From NCBI RefSeq assembly GCF_027942865.1, contig NC_134524.1:27566536-27630535 (forward strand): a stretch of DNA of 64,000 nt, given 5' to 3'. Under the pieces are notes generated by a model. It made no database searches. It was given only the letters and a program-made list of their open reading frames with translations, and was not told the DNA's origin. The stretch is from Odontesthes bonariensis. Taxonomy: Eukaryota; Chordata; Actinopteri; Atheriniformes; Atherinopsidae. A program made the position numbers and the translations under genes. Shown here piece after piece: positions 39,035 through 51,549 of the stretch (the first letter of the stretch is position 1; the number at the start of each line of letters is the position of its first letter).

Positions 39035-39860
39035 TAGTAAGTAAAGTAAGTAATTTTTATTTATAGAGCACGTTTAAAACAGTTTCCACTGACCAAAGTG
39101 CTGTACATATGATATGGCTAAAAAAATAGAAAAATAAAAGCAAATCAGAACAAGCAAAATATAAAAGCAAACACAAAGAGAGTAAGAAAGACAAATACAG
39201 AAATACAATTGACAAATAGACAGCACTAACAAATAAATAGCAACAGAACAGAAGACACTTGAATATAAAGAGAGGAGAGAGATGGAAAGCTAGGAAGCAG
39301 GGAAAGCCAGGGAGTATAGGTGGGTCTTGAGCCTTGATTTAAAGGTGGTCACAGAGGGAGACAGTCTAACATCTGGGGGAAGACAATTCCACAGACGTGG
39401 GGCTGCTACTGCAAAAGCTCTATCGCCTTTTTGGGTCGAATGCAATGACTGGATGGCCTATCAGTTTAAATTCCATCTGTCAATTATAGCTCATCATCTG
39501 AAAGAGAGTTTTTTGCTCCAAAAATCTGGAACAGTCTTCCAGAAGATGTGAGACAGACCTCAACTCTGACAATGTTTAAATCCAGGCTGAAAACAGTTTT
39601 ATTTAGCTGTGCATATGACACCTGAAAGTATTTTATCTGCACTCTTCACTTTTAAATTAATTAATTAATGATTATTTTTAATGGGTTTTTAAATTTTTAA
39701 ATTTTTTTATTATTATTATTATTTTTTTTATTTTTTTATTTCTTTTTAATGATTTTATTGCCTTCTTGTGATTTTATGTAGCTGTGAAGCACTTTGAATT
39801 GCCTTGCATATGAATTGTGCTCTATAAATAAAATTGCTTTGCCTTGCCTTTATTTACCAC
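39035..39860 (+). repeat. LINE 3'-end fragments
   Basis: 39045-39115 has the wording of a teleost LINE/SINE 3' tail (TTTATTTATAGAGCACGTTT, CCAAAGTGCTGTACAT). 39500-39640 translates to an RT C-terminus ending (WNSLPEDVRQTSTLTMFKSR-like) seen in L2/Rex LINEs, and is followed by a T-rich stretch and CTCTATAAATAAAATTGC with a TTGCC-type tail near 39850. Two different LINE remnants are likely. Confidence 0.55.
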
Positions 39861-40607
39861 AATTTCTGTTGTTAGTTCATGGCTAACTCACTGATCTGGG
39901 TGGGGCAAGTGCAAATATTGCAAACAATGATGCCTGTTCATTGTCACCAGGTTGTTTACTGCAAATGTGTAGAGTATACACCACAGACTCAGAGATGTAC
40001 AGATCTTTTTTTTTAGCCTTTGTGTGGTTTACAGTCTAAAGATTGCCTCTCAGTATACTTCAGTCAAAAATCTGTCCAGGACACTCTTCACTCTGTGATT
40101 TCCTACAGGAAGTCATGCAGTTTTCATGCACTACAGACACACACTGTGACTCTGAGGCCCAAAAGGTTTTAAAGGGATAGTTCCCCTCTTTTGACATGAA
40201 GCTGTATGACATCCCATATTAGCAATATCATTTATGAACATTGACTTACCCCCCGCTGCGTCCTGTGAGCCGAGTTCCAGCCTCATTTTGGCGTTGACGA
40301 AGGTAGTCTGGCTAGTTGGCTGGGGTCCCGAAAATAAAGCGTCTTGCTTCTCAAAACAATATGCGTTCAAAAGAGTAATACATTTGCATCACAAAATCGT
40401 CCCTCCAGAAAAAGCTGGACCTCACAATCGCTTGGCGCAATTTTTGCCTCCCTTCATATCAATGCGTACAGCCACCTAGCGATAGCCGCATCTGTTACGG
40501 TGTTTACTGCTCGGAAGCAGGGGACTGCTCAGTCTGCACTTTAGTCTGCACAGTTTACACAGCCCGTAGTGATATGAAGGTAGAGAGAACCACTGCAAAG
40601 TACCTTA
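39861..40607. other. Unassigned DNA
   Basis: No gene or family-level repeat that I can support; GC-richer around 40250-40560. Confidence 0.4.
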
Positions 40608-40829
40608 TTAAAACCTCATAATAGACAGCATAGATCTACCAGTTGACACCCACTCCAGGGTCGATGCCAACTGCCGAGCCTCTGCTGCATTGGAGGCTTG
40701 CTGAGCTTCATGTTGCTGGAGCACTCCCTCCACTCGGGCCAAGCGAGACTGAGGTAACGAGGGGTCTGCTGGGTCGATGTTTGGCCTGATTGTACTGTAA
40801 CGGGTGTATTTAGGACCCAAAAGCAGCAC
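40608..40829 (-). pseudogene. Ty3/gypsy Gag N-terminal remnant
   Basis: The minus frame includes IDPADPSLPQSRLARVEGVL followed by QQHEAQQASNAAEARQLAS, a coiled-coil-like Gag start typical of fish Ty3/gypsy elements. The flank (40830 to about 41520) is GC-rich and holds no other part of the element that I can identify. Confidence 0.5.
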
Positions 40830-41519
40830 TCTGGAAATCAGGAACAGTTGGTAATGACTTTTATTTTCATACCAGCAAAACAGGAAATTGGCAAACAGTT
40901 CCTTAGCAGCTCGTAGTAAAGGGAAGGGTCTTATGGGAGACGAGGTAGGTGAGGTGTCCAGAGCAAGAAGAGCCAGCTAATGATGCAGAGGAGCTGGGGC
41001 CAGGCGGAGGAGTCCAAGCCAGGAGAACATAGAGGCAGAGCATGGGCAGAGCCCGTGGTCGGGGACAGAAGGCAGGTAAGTTCACCGGGAGGAAGGTGAG
41101 GAGGGCATGTCGGAGACAGGCAGGGTCGGCAACAAGAGCTCAGGCAGGTCAGGAACGCTGGGAAGTCTTGCATGGATGCAGTATTGAATGCAACAATTTG
41201 GCAAAGGCGAGAGTGCTGAAGAGGCTTATATGCAGGGCTGATGAGCTGCAGCTGAACTTGCAGGTGAGTGCAGTTGGGCTGATTAGGTTGGAGTGGCTGG
41301 CAGGTGAGTGGAAAATAACTGAGGCAGAGGAGGGAAGACAGGAAGGATGAACTGTCCTCTTATAAGAGAATGGAGGCTTCACCCCTCGGTGGTAGCTCAG
41401 ATATGGGACTGATTCAGCAGGACTGCAGTCGACTCCTTCATTGGAGTCACTGCCCACTGGATTGAGCCAGATAGCCTCTGAAGACTGTTGCTCTGGCTTG
41501 CAAAAGACTGAAAGGGGCA

Positions 41520-42500
41520 CATACTTATGACAAGCTAGCCAATGCTCTTAATGGCATTCATACAGAGCACAATATTCGTGAAAAGATTGTGAGTACCACA
41601 ACAGATAATGCGTCAAACTTTATTAAGACTTTCAGGATTTTTGTGTGTGAAGATGAAGGAAGTTTTACTGAAGAGGAGAGGGAAATTGTAGAGGATGATC
41701 CAGAGGAGGAGATAGAGGGTGTTGATGTTGAAACTTTGATGGAGGAAGAAGATGAGTTTTCAGAATATCAACTTCTGAATCATCAATGTTTTGCCTGTCA
41801 TCTTCTGAATTTGATTGCAACAATGGATGCAAAAAAAAGCCGAATCAAATGCTGTGTGCAAAAAGATGTCTCGCGCAGCATTTGCCAAATGCTCAGGTCT
41901 TTGGAATAAGAGTGCCCGCTCATCTACCGCTTCAGAGGTCATTGAAAAGGAGTGCAAGCTGCAACTCATCCGCCCAGTTGACACCAGGTGGAACTCTCTC
42001 TTCCTTGCAGTTGAGCATATTGAACATTGAACATATTATCTGAAATGTACAAAACAAGCTGAATGTCCAATGACTTGTGTTAAAACACTGCCTATATCTA
42101 GGTGCGTGACATTTTCCTCATATCTCTTGCTGACGTTCTGGATATTCTTACACTGTGTATTGCAGGTTCTGCCCTGCAGAACTTGCTTTCTTGACAGAAT
42201 AGCATCAAACATAAAACCCGTGTCCAAGGCACTCAACATATTGCAAGCAGAGGTGGATGTCCACATGGGGTGACTGGTACCGACTATAACCGTACTGACT
42301 GTGAAGCTGGATCGCCTCCAAACATCATCCAAGCTCTGCCAGCCACTATTCTCTGCCCTTCAAGAAGGAATACAGCGGCAGTTTGGAGGCATGCTTACTG
42401 ACCCTGAGATCATTGCTACTACAATTTTACTTCCAAAGTTTTGCACATCGTGGACAAGCAACGAGGACTTGCTAAAGTTGGGTAAGTCAAGTAAGTAAGT
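41520..42500 (+). pseudogene. Degenerate hAT transposase
   Basis: Pieces in shifting frames: STTTDNASNFIKTFRIF (TTDNxxN, part of the RNase-H-like core), CFACHLLNLIATMDA (the CxxH zone of hAT), SEVIEKECKLQLIRPVDTRW followed by NSLFLAVEHI (TRWNS motif), and KLCQPLFSALQEGIQRQFGG with DPEIIATTILLPKF further on. Several frameshifts, no termini recognised. A different copy from the one at 37782-38525 because the strand and sequence differ. Confidence 0.75.
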
Positions 42501-43368
42501 AAGTAAGTTAATAGTTATTTCATTGATCCTGCCAGTTAATCCAAAAATATGTCAGTTACTAGCAGACTATAGGAAATATAGGAAATTCCACAGCCATAGT
42601 TATTATGGTGTTTGCAAAGTTGGTGAGAAATAAAATAGTCTTCATAAAGGCTTCATGGTTCCTGTATTCTGTGTTTGGGTTGTTTCTGATTAGGCATGCA
42701 CTACATCAACTACAAAACAGCTGGATGCCTACCTGGCCAACTGGGCCACCGCCATGGAAACTCTGAAGTCAGTACCCACAGTTATGAATATGTTCCTCAA
42801 GCTTAACACATTTGCGACATGCAAAATAATTTTTAGTACGGCAGGGCCCAGTTTTCTGCTAAAAGAGGCAGGCTGGGGTCAAAAAACTTTGAGAATCAGC
42901 TCTTGCTGAAATGGAACAGTAAACACTGGTGTTCCTCTGTGGATCAGGGCGTCTGATGGCACTTATACTCCGATGTTTCACTAGTTTTTGTCATGATCAT
43001 ATGTAGCTGTTGTTTCTGAATTCTAGTTAGGGCTGGGCAGGCCTTCTGGAAGTCTGGGGCAGAGACTTGATTGTTCCTGCTACCACACCTGTTCCTCGTC
43101 TATCCTCATGAGACGCTTATAGGAGCTGCAGGAACAACCAGTCTTCGCAAGATTGTTCTCTCAACTGTGGTAATTACGCCCTCTTCATGTTCTTAGTGAA
43201 TTGTTAATTCTCCCAGCGTTTACTTACCTTGAGTCTGTGTTTTCCAGCACTCACCCATCACGTCCACCCTCCATGTCCGAGCTGCATCTCACCTGTTCCA
43301 CCTTCCACGATCAGATCTCCAGCCTGTCTGTGCCTCAACCTGCCTGCTCGCCCCGCCGTCCACTCTAA

Positions 43369-44046
43369 AGGCGGTAGCATGGTTGCCGCGTCTGTCACGG
43401 CGGTGTCGCACCGTGACGTCAAAATGACGTTTCAGGCCTGGCGCTTCCCTTGAAAAGACGGCGCAGCGCGTTGTCGTGCACCAGTCGATTTTTGTAACTT
43501 GGCGGCGCCGAGCACAACGAACCGGATGGACCGATGTGAGACCAGGCTCAGTGAGGAGGTGCGTTTGTACAGACAGCTGTACGAAACTGCAGTGAAACAG
43601 CACAGGGAGCACGTAAACTCCCAAATCTGGTGCACAGAGATTGGCAGAACTTTGGGGAAAGAGGGAGAGTTCTGTAAGAATGTGTGGAAGAAGCTACGGG
43701 ACAGATACGTGAAGGCAAAGAAGAGGGCAGAGACTCTGTTGATGCCGGGGGCTTCAAACTTTCACCTCTATTAACTGAATTAAAAAATTAAAATGATCCG
43801 AAAACTGCAGCAGTATCATTAATTACAGTATTCCTGCTCTTGACAGCGGCATTGTTTTCTTCTCCACTTTCGTGGTTGTAGAGTAGAGGTAACCTTCACG
43901 TAGCAGCGCCACCTCTGTGACGGAAAAAATTGCAACTACTGGCGCGCAACGACTTGCGACACTATATAGGGTCCTATGGCGGGCACGAACTCGTGACGTC
44001 ATCAACACCGCTCGCGCGAGCAGACGCGGCAACCATGCTAGAGCCT
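43369..44046 (+). mobile_element. PIF/Harbinger-like element inside the solo LTR
   Basis: 678 bp; inverted ends share GTAGCATGGTTGCCGCGTCTG on the left and its complement with GCTCTAG on the right. TAA lies on each side (43366-43368, 44047-44049), the usual 3-bp TWA duplicate of this superfamily. It carries a MADF-type coding piece, the companion protein of Harbinger transposases. Confidence 0.75.
43526..43774 (+). CDS. MADF-domain protein, short Harbinger accessory
   Basis: 82 residues from the ATG at 43526 (MDRCETRLSEEVRLY). The MADF (Myb/SANT-like) fold is suggested by VRLYRQLYETAVKQH and WCTEIGRTLGKEGEF, then CKNVWKKLRDRYVKA. Full-length relatives are longer and include further basic or BESS regions; this one stops early at SNFHLY, so it is truncated, though open. 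It would bind the element's ends together with a transposase not encoded here. Confidence 0.6.
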   Translation: MDRCETRLSEEVRLYRQLYETAVKQHREHVNSQIWCTEIGRTLGKEGEFCKNVWKKLRDRYVKAKKRAETLLMPGASNFHLY

Positions 44047-44309
44047 TAAGCCGAGTAACACAGCCAGTACCCTCTCCTCCAGCTCAAACCTCTTCTGGAT
44101 AAAAGTAAGGACAAACATTTTGCCTTATCGTAACATCCCTGGAACCTGGAGACCTCACCTAACCTTCTCCCTCTTCCTGCAGCCTCCCGAGTTCTCCTGG
44201 ATTCAGTCTCCATCCTACATTCTCTCTGTATTAAATAAATCTTTTTATTTATACATCGTCTGCTCTTGAGTCCTCATATTTTTCAGGCGGCTAGGATCTA
44301 GCCGTGACA

Positions 44310-46575
44310 ATTTTGAGTTACTGTTGTGTGTTGTTGATAGTTTTACAAGTAAATAAATGATTGGAAGATACAACGTTTCATGTCTTAATTGATTTAACTT
44401 AGTGGTTAATTACCTGGTAGGTAACTTTGCATCCACAGAACTTTTACTTTTGAAAATACTTTAAAGTACATTAGTATTACTTAGTACTTTTAATGTAGTA
44501 CTTCTATTTTTCAGGGTATTTGTACTTTTACTTAAGTACTAAACCTCAGTACCCCCTCCACCACTGAATGTATGTCATACAATTTGTGTTTTTTAGCCCA
44601 CGTTTGATATTTGTAAATGGCTTGTGAAGTTTCATGAAGAGAAAAAAATTAAATAAATTGTGCTTTCCTTCATAGTGTACCAACTATGAAGTACAGGTCC
44701 CATTTTCTGGATGCAGTGAGAATAAGGGTTAAGAACATGGTGCTTTGGTAAAAGTTTCTGGGGATACAACATCTTAAACAGTTTGTGTTCCACAATCAAA
44801 ATGTTTTAAATACACACAGACCTTGAGATAACACGGGAAAAAATACAAGGTTTACCATCTGTAGTAATAAAAGAAATAGGTCCCAATGTTTGTCAGCAGA
44901 CGTCTCCAAATATGAGGAAAATTCCTCATTAAGAACCACGTCTGAATTGCAGTCAGTCCCAAATCGTGACTCTCCACCTAAATTCACAGCCACTGGCCTA
45001 TTATTTTTCTCCATGAATCCATAAAGTTTTGTATTCTCAAATTCAGCGTCCCCAATGTAACATGTTCTTTGAAATACACAAGCAGTACAGTTTTGTACAA
45101 GGTCACCCCTAAAATGTCACGCATCACATCAACCAAGAAGTTCTCAGTTGTGTGAAAATATGCTAATGAATTTAATAAACATGAACTCTTCACACCAAAA
45201 CTGTAAGGAAGCGATGGATTACAAGCCATTTCTTGACAATGAGCAATGTGGGAGTCTTTGAAGATTCCCCCCCAAAAATTCAGAGAATTCAGTTTAAAAG
45301 TCATCATTTTCAGCTAAACAAAGACTTCAGATCAAATAAGCTATGCAAGCAAGGGCGTAAGTTCGCATTGGGACCATGGGGAGAAGTCACAACCAAAGTT
45401 TGGGAAAGACAGAGTTGTCCCTACCAATATTTTTGATAATATTCTAATATAACTTTTTTTTTACATAATGCATTAAATACAATATTTTTCACAAACTCAT
45501 TCATAGTATTAAGCATTTTTAGAGAACTATTTTTCCAATGTGCCATCTCGTCGCAATGTTCAGTGTAACCTGCATTGCAACAAGGTTAGATATTTTGTGT
45601 AATCAGGACTTGGCACTGCCACACCCATGAGACAAAGAAAAGCTCAGGAACCACAGACCAACATACAAGAGAAAATATATACAACAAAAACACATCCTAA
45701 CAGAGGATGGCTTAAACTTTACAAACAGTGAGTAAGAATATAAAGATCTAAGAAGACCTTGCACCTAAGGCAAAGCTGAGAGAAAAGATTTACAGGTCTT
45801 AAGCTCAGGGCTCTCAGGCAGAGGTCCTGCCACAGTCACCCCTCCAAACTCAATGCCTTGCAAAGCACAAAAAACACAAACGTACAGGTCAATCAGCATC
45901 CTATAGTGGCAGCGACTGACAGGTTTTAGATGTGACAATTTGCACTCTAATTCACATATCGTTCACCTAAGCACCTGTTAAAAATTGTTTAGCACCTTTA
46001 CCAAACTTTACCAAACTTTTTAATGAAAGTACTTCCAAGATGGAATCTGCGCATAAGGTTACCAACCTCCTTACATGGATGTTTTTGCTGGCTCGTAAAA
46101 CTGGCACTTGTACATTTTACAGAACGCACCTATGCATGTTGTTGTAGTATTATCTGAAGAACGTTTGCATATTTTTCATCTCTAGCTTCTGGCAGTGTAG
46201 GTGTAAAGTTGGCGAATGGGCTGATATATCAGCAAATGTTTGAAGATTGATTTTCTGGGTTATAAACTCTCAACTATGGATAAACAGCTAAAATGAGTTG
46301 GAACAGGAAAATATGCCCACAGTAAACTCTTTTTGCAAAGTGTTGTCAAAGTGGATTTGGCATTCTTAAAAATGACTCCACTAATTTGTTCTGCAAAGTA
46401 TTGTGTAGAAATTATTGCTGGCTGGATCTTCTGAATAGTATTTATGGAAAAAAAAGAGGTCTCTTGTGGTCGATTTTAGTCTTCAAGAGCTGAATATACG
46501 GTAGCTCCCCCCATATGAGTCTTCTTTAGGAACAAACTGCTACTGTAGGTGGCTGTGAACATTTGATCATATTCC
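44310..46575. other. Unassigned DNA upstream of the second NITR gene
   Basis: At 44460-44566 there is one terminus of a hAT-type repeat (TACTTAAGTACT ... CCTCCACCACTG). Two minus frames at 44796-45307 form a possible coding fragment (NNRPVAVNLGGESRFGTDCN and DVMRDILGVTLYKTVLLVYF) of no family I recognise, separated by a frame change. The rest holds no supported feature. Confidence 0.35.
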
Positions 46576-46661
46576 CTTTGTAGCCAATCAGTACGGTCCT
46601 CTCTCTGAAGAGTGTAGAATCTATTGAGGAGCTTTTCATTCAACACAGCGATTTCAGCAAG
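46575..46661 (+). promoter_or_regulatory. Promoter region of the second NITR gene
   Basis: TAGCCAATCAG at about 46580 is a CCAAT box 80 bp before the ATG; no clean TATA box. It resembles the CCAAT box of the first NITR gene. Confidence 0.4.
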
Positions 46662-47772
46662 ATGGCACCTTCACAGTTTTCCTTCTTTCTGCCATTTCTG
46701 ATCTCATGGAACATAGGTGAGTTGTTTTTATAATAAAAGCTGTTTATATCAACATTTCTCTTAAAATAATCTTCAACATTGTTTTGTTCAGAAAAAAATA
46801 ATTCAGCTTTTTTTGCCATTTCACTTCAGTTGAGACAAATCACTTGAAACAACCAACAACTGTGCATGAGGAGAGAGCCTTTATATCAGCTGATGTTCAT
46901 GACAACTTGACTCTGCAATGTGTTTATGACAGTATTACTGCAAGATATTACTGGTACAAACAAAAACCGGGACAGAAGCTACAGCTCATTTCTCTAAGCT
47001 ACCAATTTGAGAAAGATGGCACTTTTTTTGATGAGTTCAAGGACAACCCACGTTTCACACTGAAAAATGAAGCTGGGAAGACACTCTTAACCATTTTAGA
47101 TGTACAAGTTTCAGACACAGCGACTTACTTCTGTGCAATAGGTAATTCATTTATGTATGAATTTGGGGAGTGGACAACAGTCATTGTGAAGGATTCAGGT
47201 TTGAACATCCATGCCTTGGTCCATCAGTCAGAATCTGTGACCATCCAATCAAGAGGCTCTGTGACTCTGAACTGTACAGTACACACTGGGACCTGTGACG
47301 GACAACACAATGTTTACTGGTTGAAAGAGTCTGGGGAACCACATCCAGGAAAAATTCACATTCATGAAGGCAGCAGTTATCGTTGTGAGAGAAATCCTGA
47401 CACGCAAACACAGACCTGTGTTTACAACCTGCTGATGAAGAACTTAAATGTGTCTCATGCTGGGACCTACTACTGTGCTGTTGCTTCCTGTGGACACATA
47501 CTGTTTGGAAACAGGACCAAGTTCATTTTTGAGAGTAAGCTGTTTTTCTTTGTTTTGTTTTTTAAGGACAGTTATGGTTACTCTCCAGTTAAACTTTGTA
47601 AGAAGAAAGAGCAAAGTTGAAAGCTTTTCTGGTGTTTGATTTTGCAGGTGAATTGGACTCTCTGGTTTTCGTTTATTTCTTAATTGGAGCTTTGACATTT
47701 ACTACCATCCTGAGTTTTTTGCTGGCTTTCTCACTGTACAAGATGCACAAGAGAAAATGCAGCCAAACTTGA
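46662..47772 (+). CDS. NITR-type receptor, two Ig domains, short tail
   Basis: Three exons: 46662-46716 (signal peptide, MAPSQFSFFLPFLISWNI), 46830-47534 (V plus I) and 47648-47773 (transmembrane), joined in phase 1 to give 294 residues. V domain: LTLQCVYD, YYWYKQKPGQ, SDTATYFCAIG, then a J-like FGEW. I domain: SVTLNCTVHTGTCDG, AGTYYCAVASCG, then FGNRT. The transmembrane exon reads LVFVYFLIGALTFTTILSFL, then SLYKMHKRKCSQT and TGA at 47770-47772, two bases before the exon end. No charged residue lies in the membrane span, so DAP12-type coupling is not expected. As read, this is a receptor with a six- to ten-residue cytoplasmic tail and no ITIM, although an ITIM exon remains downstream. Confidence 0.85.
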
Positions 47773-48021
47773 GGTAACCCCTATTTTATATAGCTGGAAG
47801 CCAAAAATGTAATGATTTCCTGTGGTCCTTTCTCTAAGTAAGCCATTCTGTATGCCACAGAGTCTCAAGTAAGGTTTTCAGCTCAACCAATACCAAACGT
47901 AGAGGTGATTATCAGCTGTAGTTAAAATGCTTACTATTCTTTAAATTTAAAAGCATATGCAAATAACTGTTTTGCAGACAGAAATGTTTTATCTTTATTA
48001 ATCTATATTCTTTTTTACTAG

Positions 48022-48141
48022 GGTTTCCAAGATGATGACAGTCTCCATTATGCTGCTTTAAGGGGTAAACTTCCCAACAAATCAGGAAGACAGAGGAACA
48101 GCGCACCGATTGAATGTGTTTACTCTCATATGAAGCAGTAG
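48022..48141 (+). other. ITIM tail exon, apparently left untranslated
   Basis: After an AG acceptor (TTTTTTACTAG), the frame GFQDDDSLHYAALRG continues to IECVYSHMKQ and TAG. It contains one ITIM (SLHYAAL) and an ITIM-like CVYSHM, matching the tail of the first NITR gene. The stop at 47770 in the preceding exon would keep ribosomes from reaching it. AATAAA follows at about 48299. Confidence 0.75.
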
Positions 48142-48309
48142 TTTGACTTGTTTGACTTGTTTGTTCATCCCTCTTTAGAGATGTTATACCTGTAAAGGAT
48201 GGAGTTACAGTAGAGTTACAATATCGTCACATATATCAAATAAACCAAATTTGGGGTGTTAATTTGATATATGTGACGATTAATCTGTTTAATGATGAAA
48301 TAAACTGAG

Positions 48310-49670
48310 TCTAATTATGAAAAACAATGTGTGTGTGGTTCATTCTCTAACATTGTGACTGTAAGGATTTCATGTTAAACTTCTCATTAGGTGCAGTGGC
48401 CTTGCTATATATATTTTTCTGTCACATTAATGTGACCAAGTTTGTAGGTTTTGGAACAACATGAAAAATGTCTCTGAAGTATGTCTCTGAGACAACTCCC
48501 CAAACGTATTGCAGTTGTATTGCTGCATTTAGCATAATGTTGGAGGACTATCGGGAAGACAGCCTTAGTCGTACCAGTAAGTCTCACGAGAAAAAAAACT
48601 AAACAAAAAAGAATAAACTGTATCACAACAGAGCTTTTATGTGTTGCAATAGTTTTGATAATGTGTTTTGGAATTGCTTGGACTATGAATGAATACTATG
48701 AAATTCCTTGATGAATTGAGAAAACAAAGAGGTTAAGTTATGTTGAAAGCAACAGAGTTAGAGTCTACACACGGAGGAGGTTGAAGTGGATGGATGAGCA
48801 TATAGAATATCCGACTGAATCTCAGAAAACTGTTCTTTTCCCATCTTCCACTAAAAATAAAACAGTGTGTTTTTAAAGTATGATGGCCAGGGTTGTAACA
48901 GTACATTTCCTGGTTTGGAACATACGTTGCTGCAGGTGCAGCTAATGATTCCTTGTCAGATGCTGCTTTTACTTGTTTGTACAACAGATTAACCTAATGG
49001 TATATAGCAGTATTTCTCAACTCTGGTTCTAAGGGAACACTGCTCTGCATGTTTGAGATGTTCCCCTGCTCCAACACATGTGATTTTATTAAAATGGCTC
49101 TCTCAACAGTTTGTCCTCAAGTTCTGCTGATGACTCTTTATTTTGAGCCAGATGTGTTGAAACAAGAAAACATCTAAAACATTCAGGACAGGAGTTTACA
49201 ATGACAAAGACACGGAACAACTGAGCTATTGCTCTGGCACAATCCAAATCTGCCTAGAGACTGCTTGACAACTGTAGGCATAAGAACTTAGGTCCAGTTG
49301 AATATCATCATTATCATTTTTTTTTTTTTGCTGATAGCAGCTTTTTTCTGTAAGATGTGGACTCATACTTATCTGGTCATTGGTAAATCCCCTGCAGTGA
49401 GGTATAGCTCATATCAACCTACGCATATAGGTAGCACTACGCCTCTGACTACTGCCCTAACTGCCTCTTGGTGAAATTCAAACAGTACAGGTCTGAGTGA
49501 GGTGTGACACTGGTTAATTTGCATTTAAAAGCAACATGAAATCACCATGCTTCCCTCTGTAGGTTAGCTTCTATGTTTTATTTGAATGTAAATTTGCTTT
49601 TACAATGAATGCAGATAAAAAAATTACAATTAAAAAATAATATTTTTAAGTTCAGACTTTTGTTCTTATC
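48310..49670. other. Unassigned DNA
   Basis: Intergenic after the NITR polyA signal; nothing recognised apart from repeat-like wording near 49010-49200. Confidence 0.45.
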
Positions 49671-49987
<317 letters not shown>

Positions 49988-51061
49988 CAAATTACAAACA
50001 AGTTATAACAACAGATGGAGGAGAAGAAAAGTAGAGATTAAAACAAGTAATATTCAATAAGAATACTGTTTAAGTTCATTTGAACATTTGCATTCTGTTA
50101 AATTTGATCAAATTAGATTAATCTCCTTTTGTGGTCATTTCGAACACTTGCTCTTTAGATGTTTGGGTTGTATATGGCTCCTGACCCTACCTCTTCAAGA
50201 TGAATCAAGAATTCATCATCAAGATTTATTCATTTAGTTTAAAATTCATTTGAAAGGATGGCTGAGATCACTGGGCAGTGCAGTCTCCAGTGTTAGATTC
50301 GATTCTTTAATTGAAAGCTCAAGAACAAACAGGAGTAATCTCAAGTGAAATTAAGTCTTTATTTCTGGCAACAAATGAAGTATTTCAGCGCTGGGCTCGG
50401 TATGACAGATCTCTCGCAGGAATCCGTCAGACAGAGCCTCGATTTCCGGTAACATTTTGTATTTGTATGTCTCATTGTTTCACACGTTGGATCCCTTATT
50501 GATCAAATATGATTGGATATGAGTAGGTTCTTCGTCACAAGCCAAATAATGTCTCTGAATAACCCAAATAATGTGTGTGTGCTTCTGCACCTGGATTCTC
50601 AGGGTTCCCTGTTTTGTTTGGGTCAGTCTCAGTTAAGGTCATGTCTCGTGTCCCTCCTGGATCACTTTAGGTCATGGAGAATACAGTCATAATGTCTACG
50701 AACAAAGCCAATTTTAACACCAGCAAAAGAGTTTGTTTTCTCATAAATTTCTATAAATAAACTTTGCCACTCCTTTTTTTTAGGGGTTTTGATAAGTTAT
50801 GAAACATACTGTGTCCACTCAACAGTCTCCTAGTAACTTGTCAAGCAACATTTGACTCTGTCCGCATTTTAAAGGTACCTCATGTTAATGCGATGTTAAT
50901 TGTCAGACTGTGCTTGTGTAGGTCTTATACAATCCAACAGAACGTTTCCATTTAAAAATGTCCAAGTTTTAATGAAACAAACTAGAAAAAACACAAAAGG
51001 GATGAATACTATTTCAAGGCTCTGTAAAGGAAGAGGTGTTTCTGAAGGCTGCTTCTCTGCA

Positions 51062-51545
51062 GGTGAGGGGAACCACCTCTCGGTGTATATCTTGACTGGA
51101 GCTCTGATATTCACCACCCCCCTCATTGTTTTACTGAGTTTCTCGGTGTACAAGATGAACAAACGAAAGAGTTGCCGATCCACAGGTACAGAGAGCAAGA
51201 CCATCTCTTTTCTCTTTTATTTTCAATTTGTCCGCTGAACATATATTTTCAATAAAAGTTGTTTCACAACCAGAGTCAAGGTTTCCAACTCTTCCCACGA
51301 CTAACGCAGGGGTGAGACTTACTACTACAGATAACAGCCTAAACTTTACTCATTGTAAACACCTTATCAAAACAAAGTTTTTCCATATTGTGATCTGTTT
51401 TTATGTATTTTCTTACCAGGGTAACAACAGAGACATGGACAGCCTCCAGCTGTAGATGCTTTAGATATTAACCAGCCCAACAGATCAAGAAAACAACAAA
51501 ACAACACCACGAGTGAATGCATCTACTCCAGTGTGAGACAGTAGA
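51062..51545 (+). pseudogene. 3' remnant of an NITR gene
   Basis: The transmembrane exon 51062-51185 (GNHLSVYILTGALIFTTPLI ... VYKMNKRKSCRST) is intact with a GGTACAG donor. A short exon follows at about 51273 (SRFPTLPTTNAG), then a tail exon from about 51420 where the ITIM has been replaced by DSLQL and TAG, and a later IYSSVRQ in another frame. The upstream 700 bp has no signal or Ig exon. It parallels the gene at 46662 and shows that its ITIM exon was damaged independently. Confidence 0.75.
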
Positions 51546-51549
51546 ACTA

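Larger units (their letters stand above)
42988..44308 (+). mobile_element. Solo LTR interrupted by a Harbinger-like element
   Basis: Starts TGTCATGATC and ends GCCGTGACA; the right part has TTAAATAAATC (polyA context) near 44232 and CTGCTCTTGAGTCCTCA, wording common in teleost gypsy LTRs. No internal coding region or partner LTR is adjacent, so it is a recombined solo LTR. The target duplication is not clear. The insertion 43369-44046 splits it. Confidence 0.6.

Noticed and set aside
37782..42500. One single hAT transposase gene spread over both segments
   Set aside because: The two segments are on opposite strands and repeat equivalent domains, so they are separate copies.
44796..45307. A possible two-part coding fragment on the minus strand
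   Set aside because: No family recognised and a frame change in the middle; noted only as unassigned.
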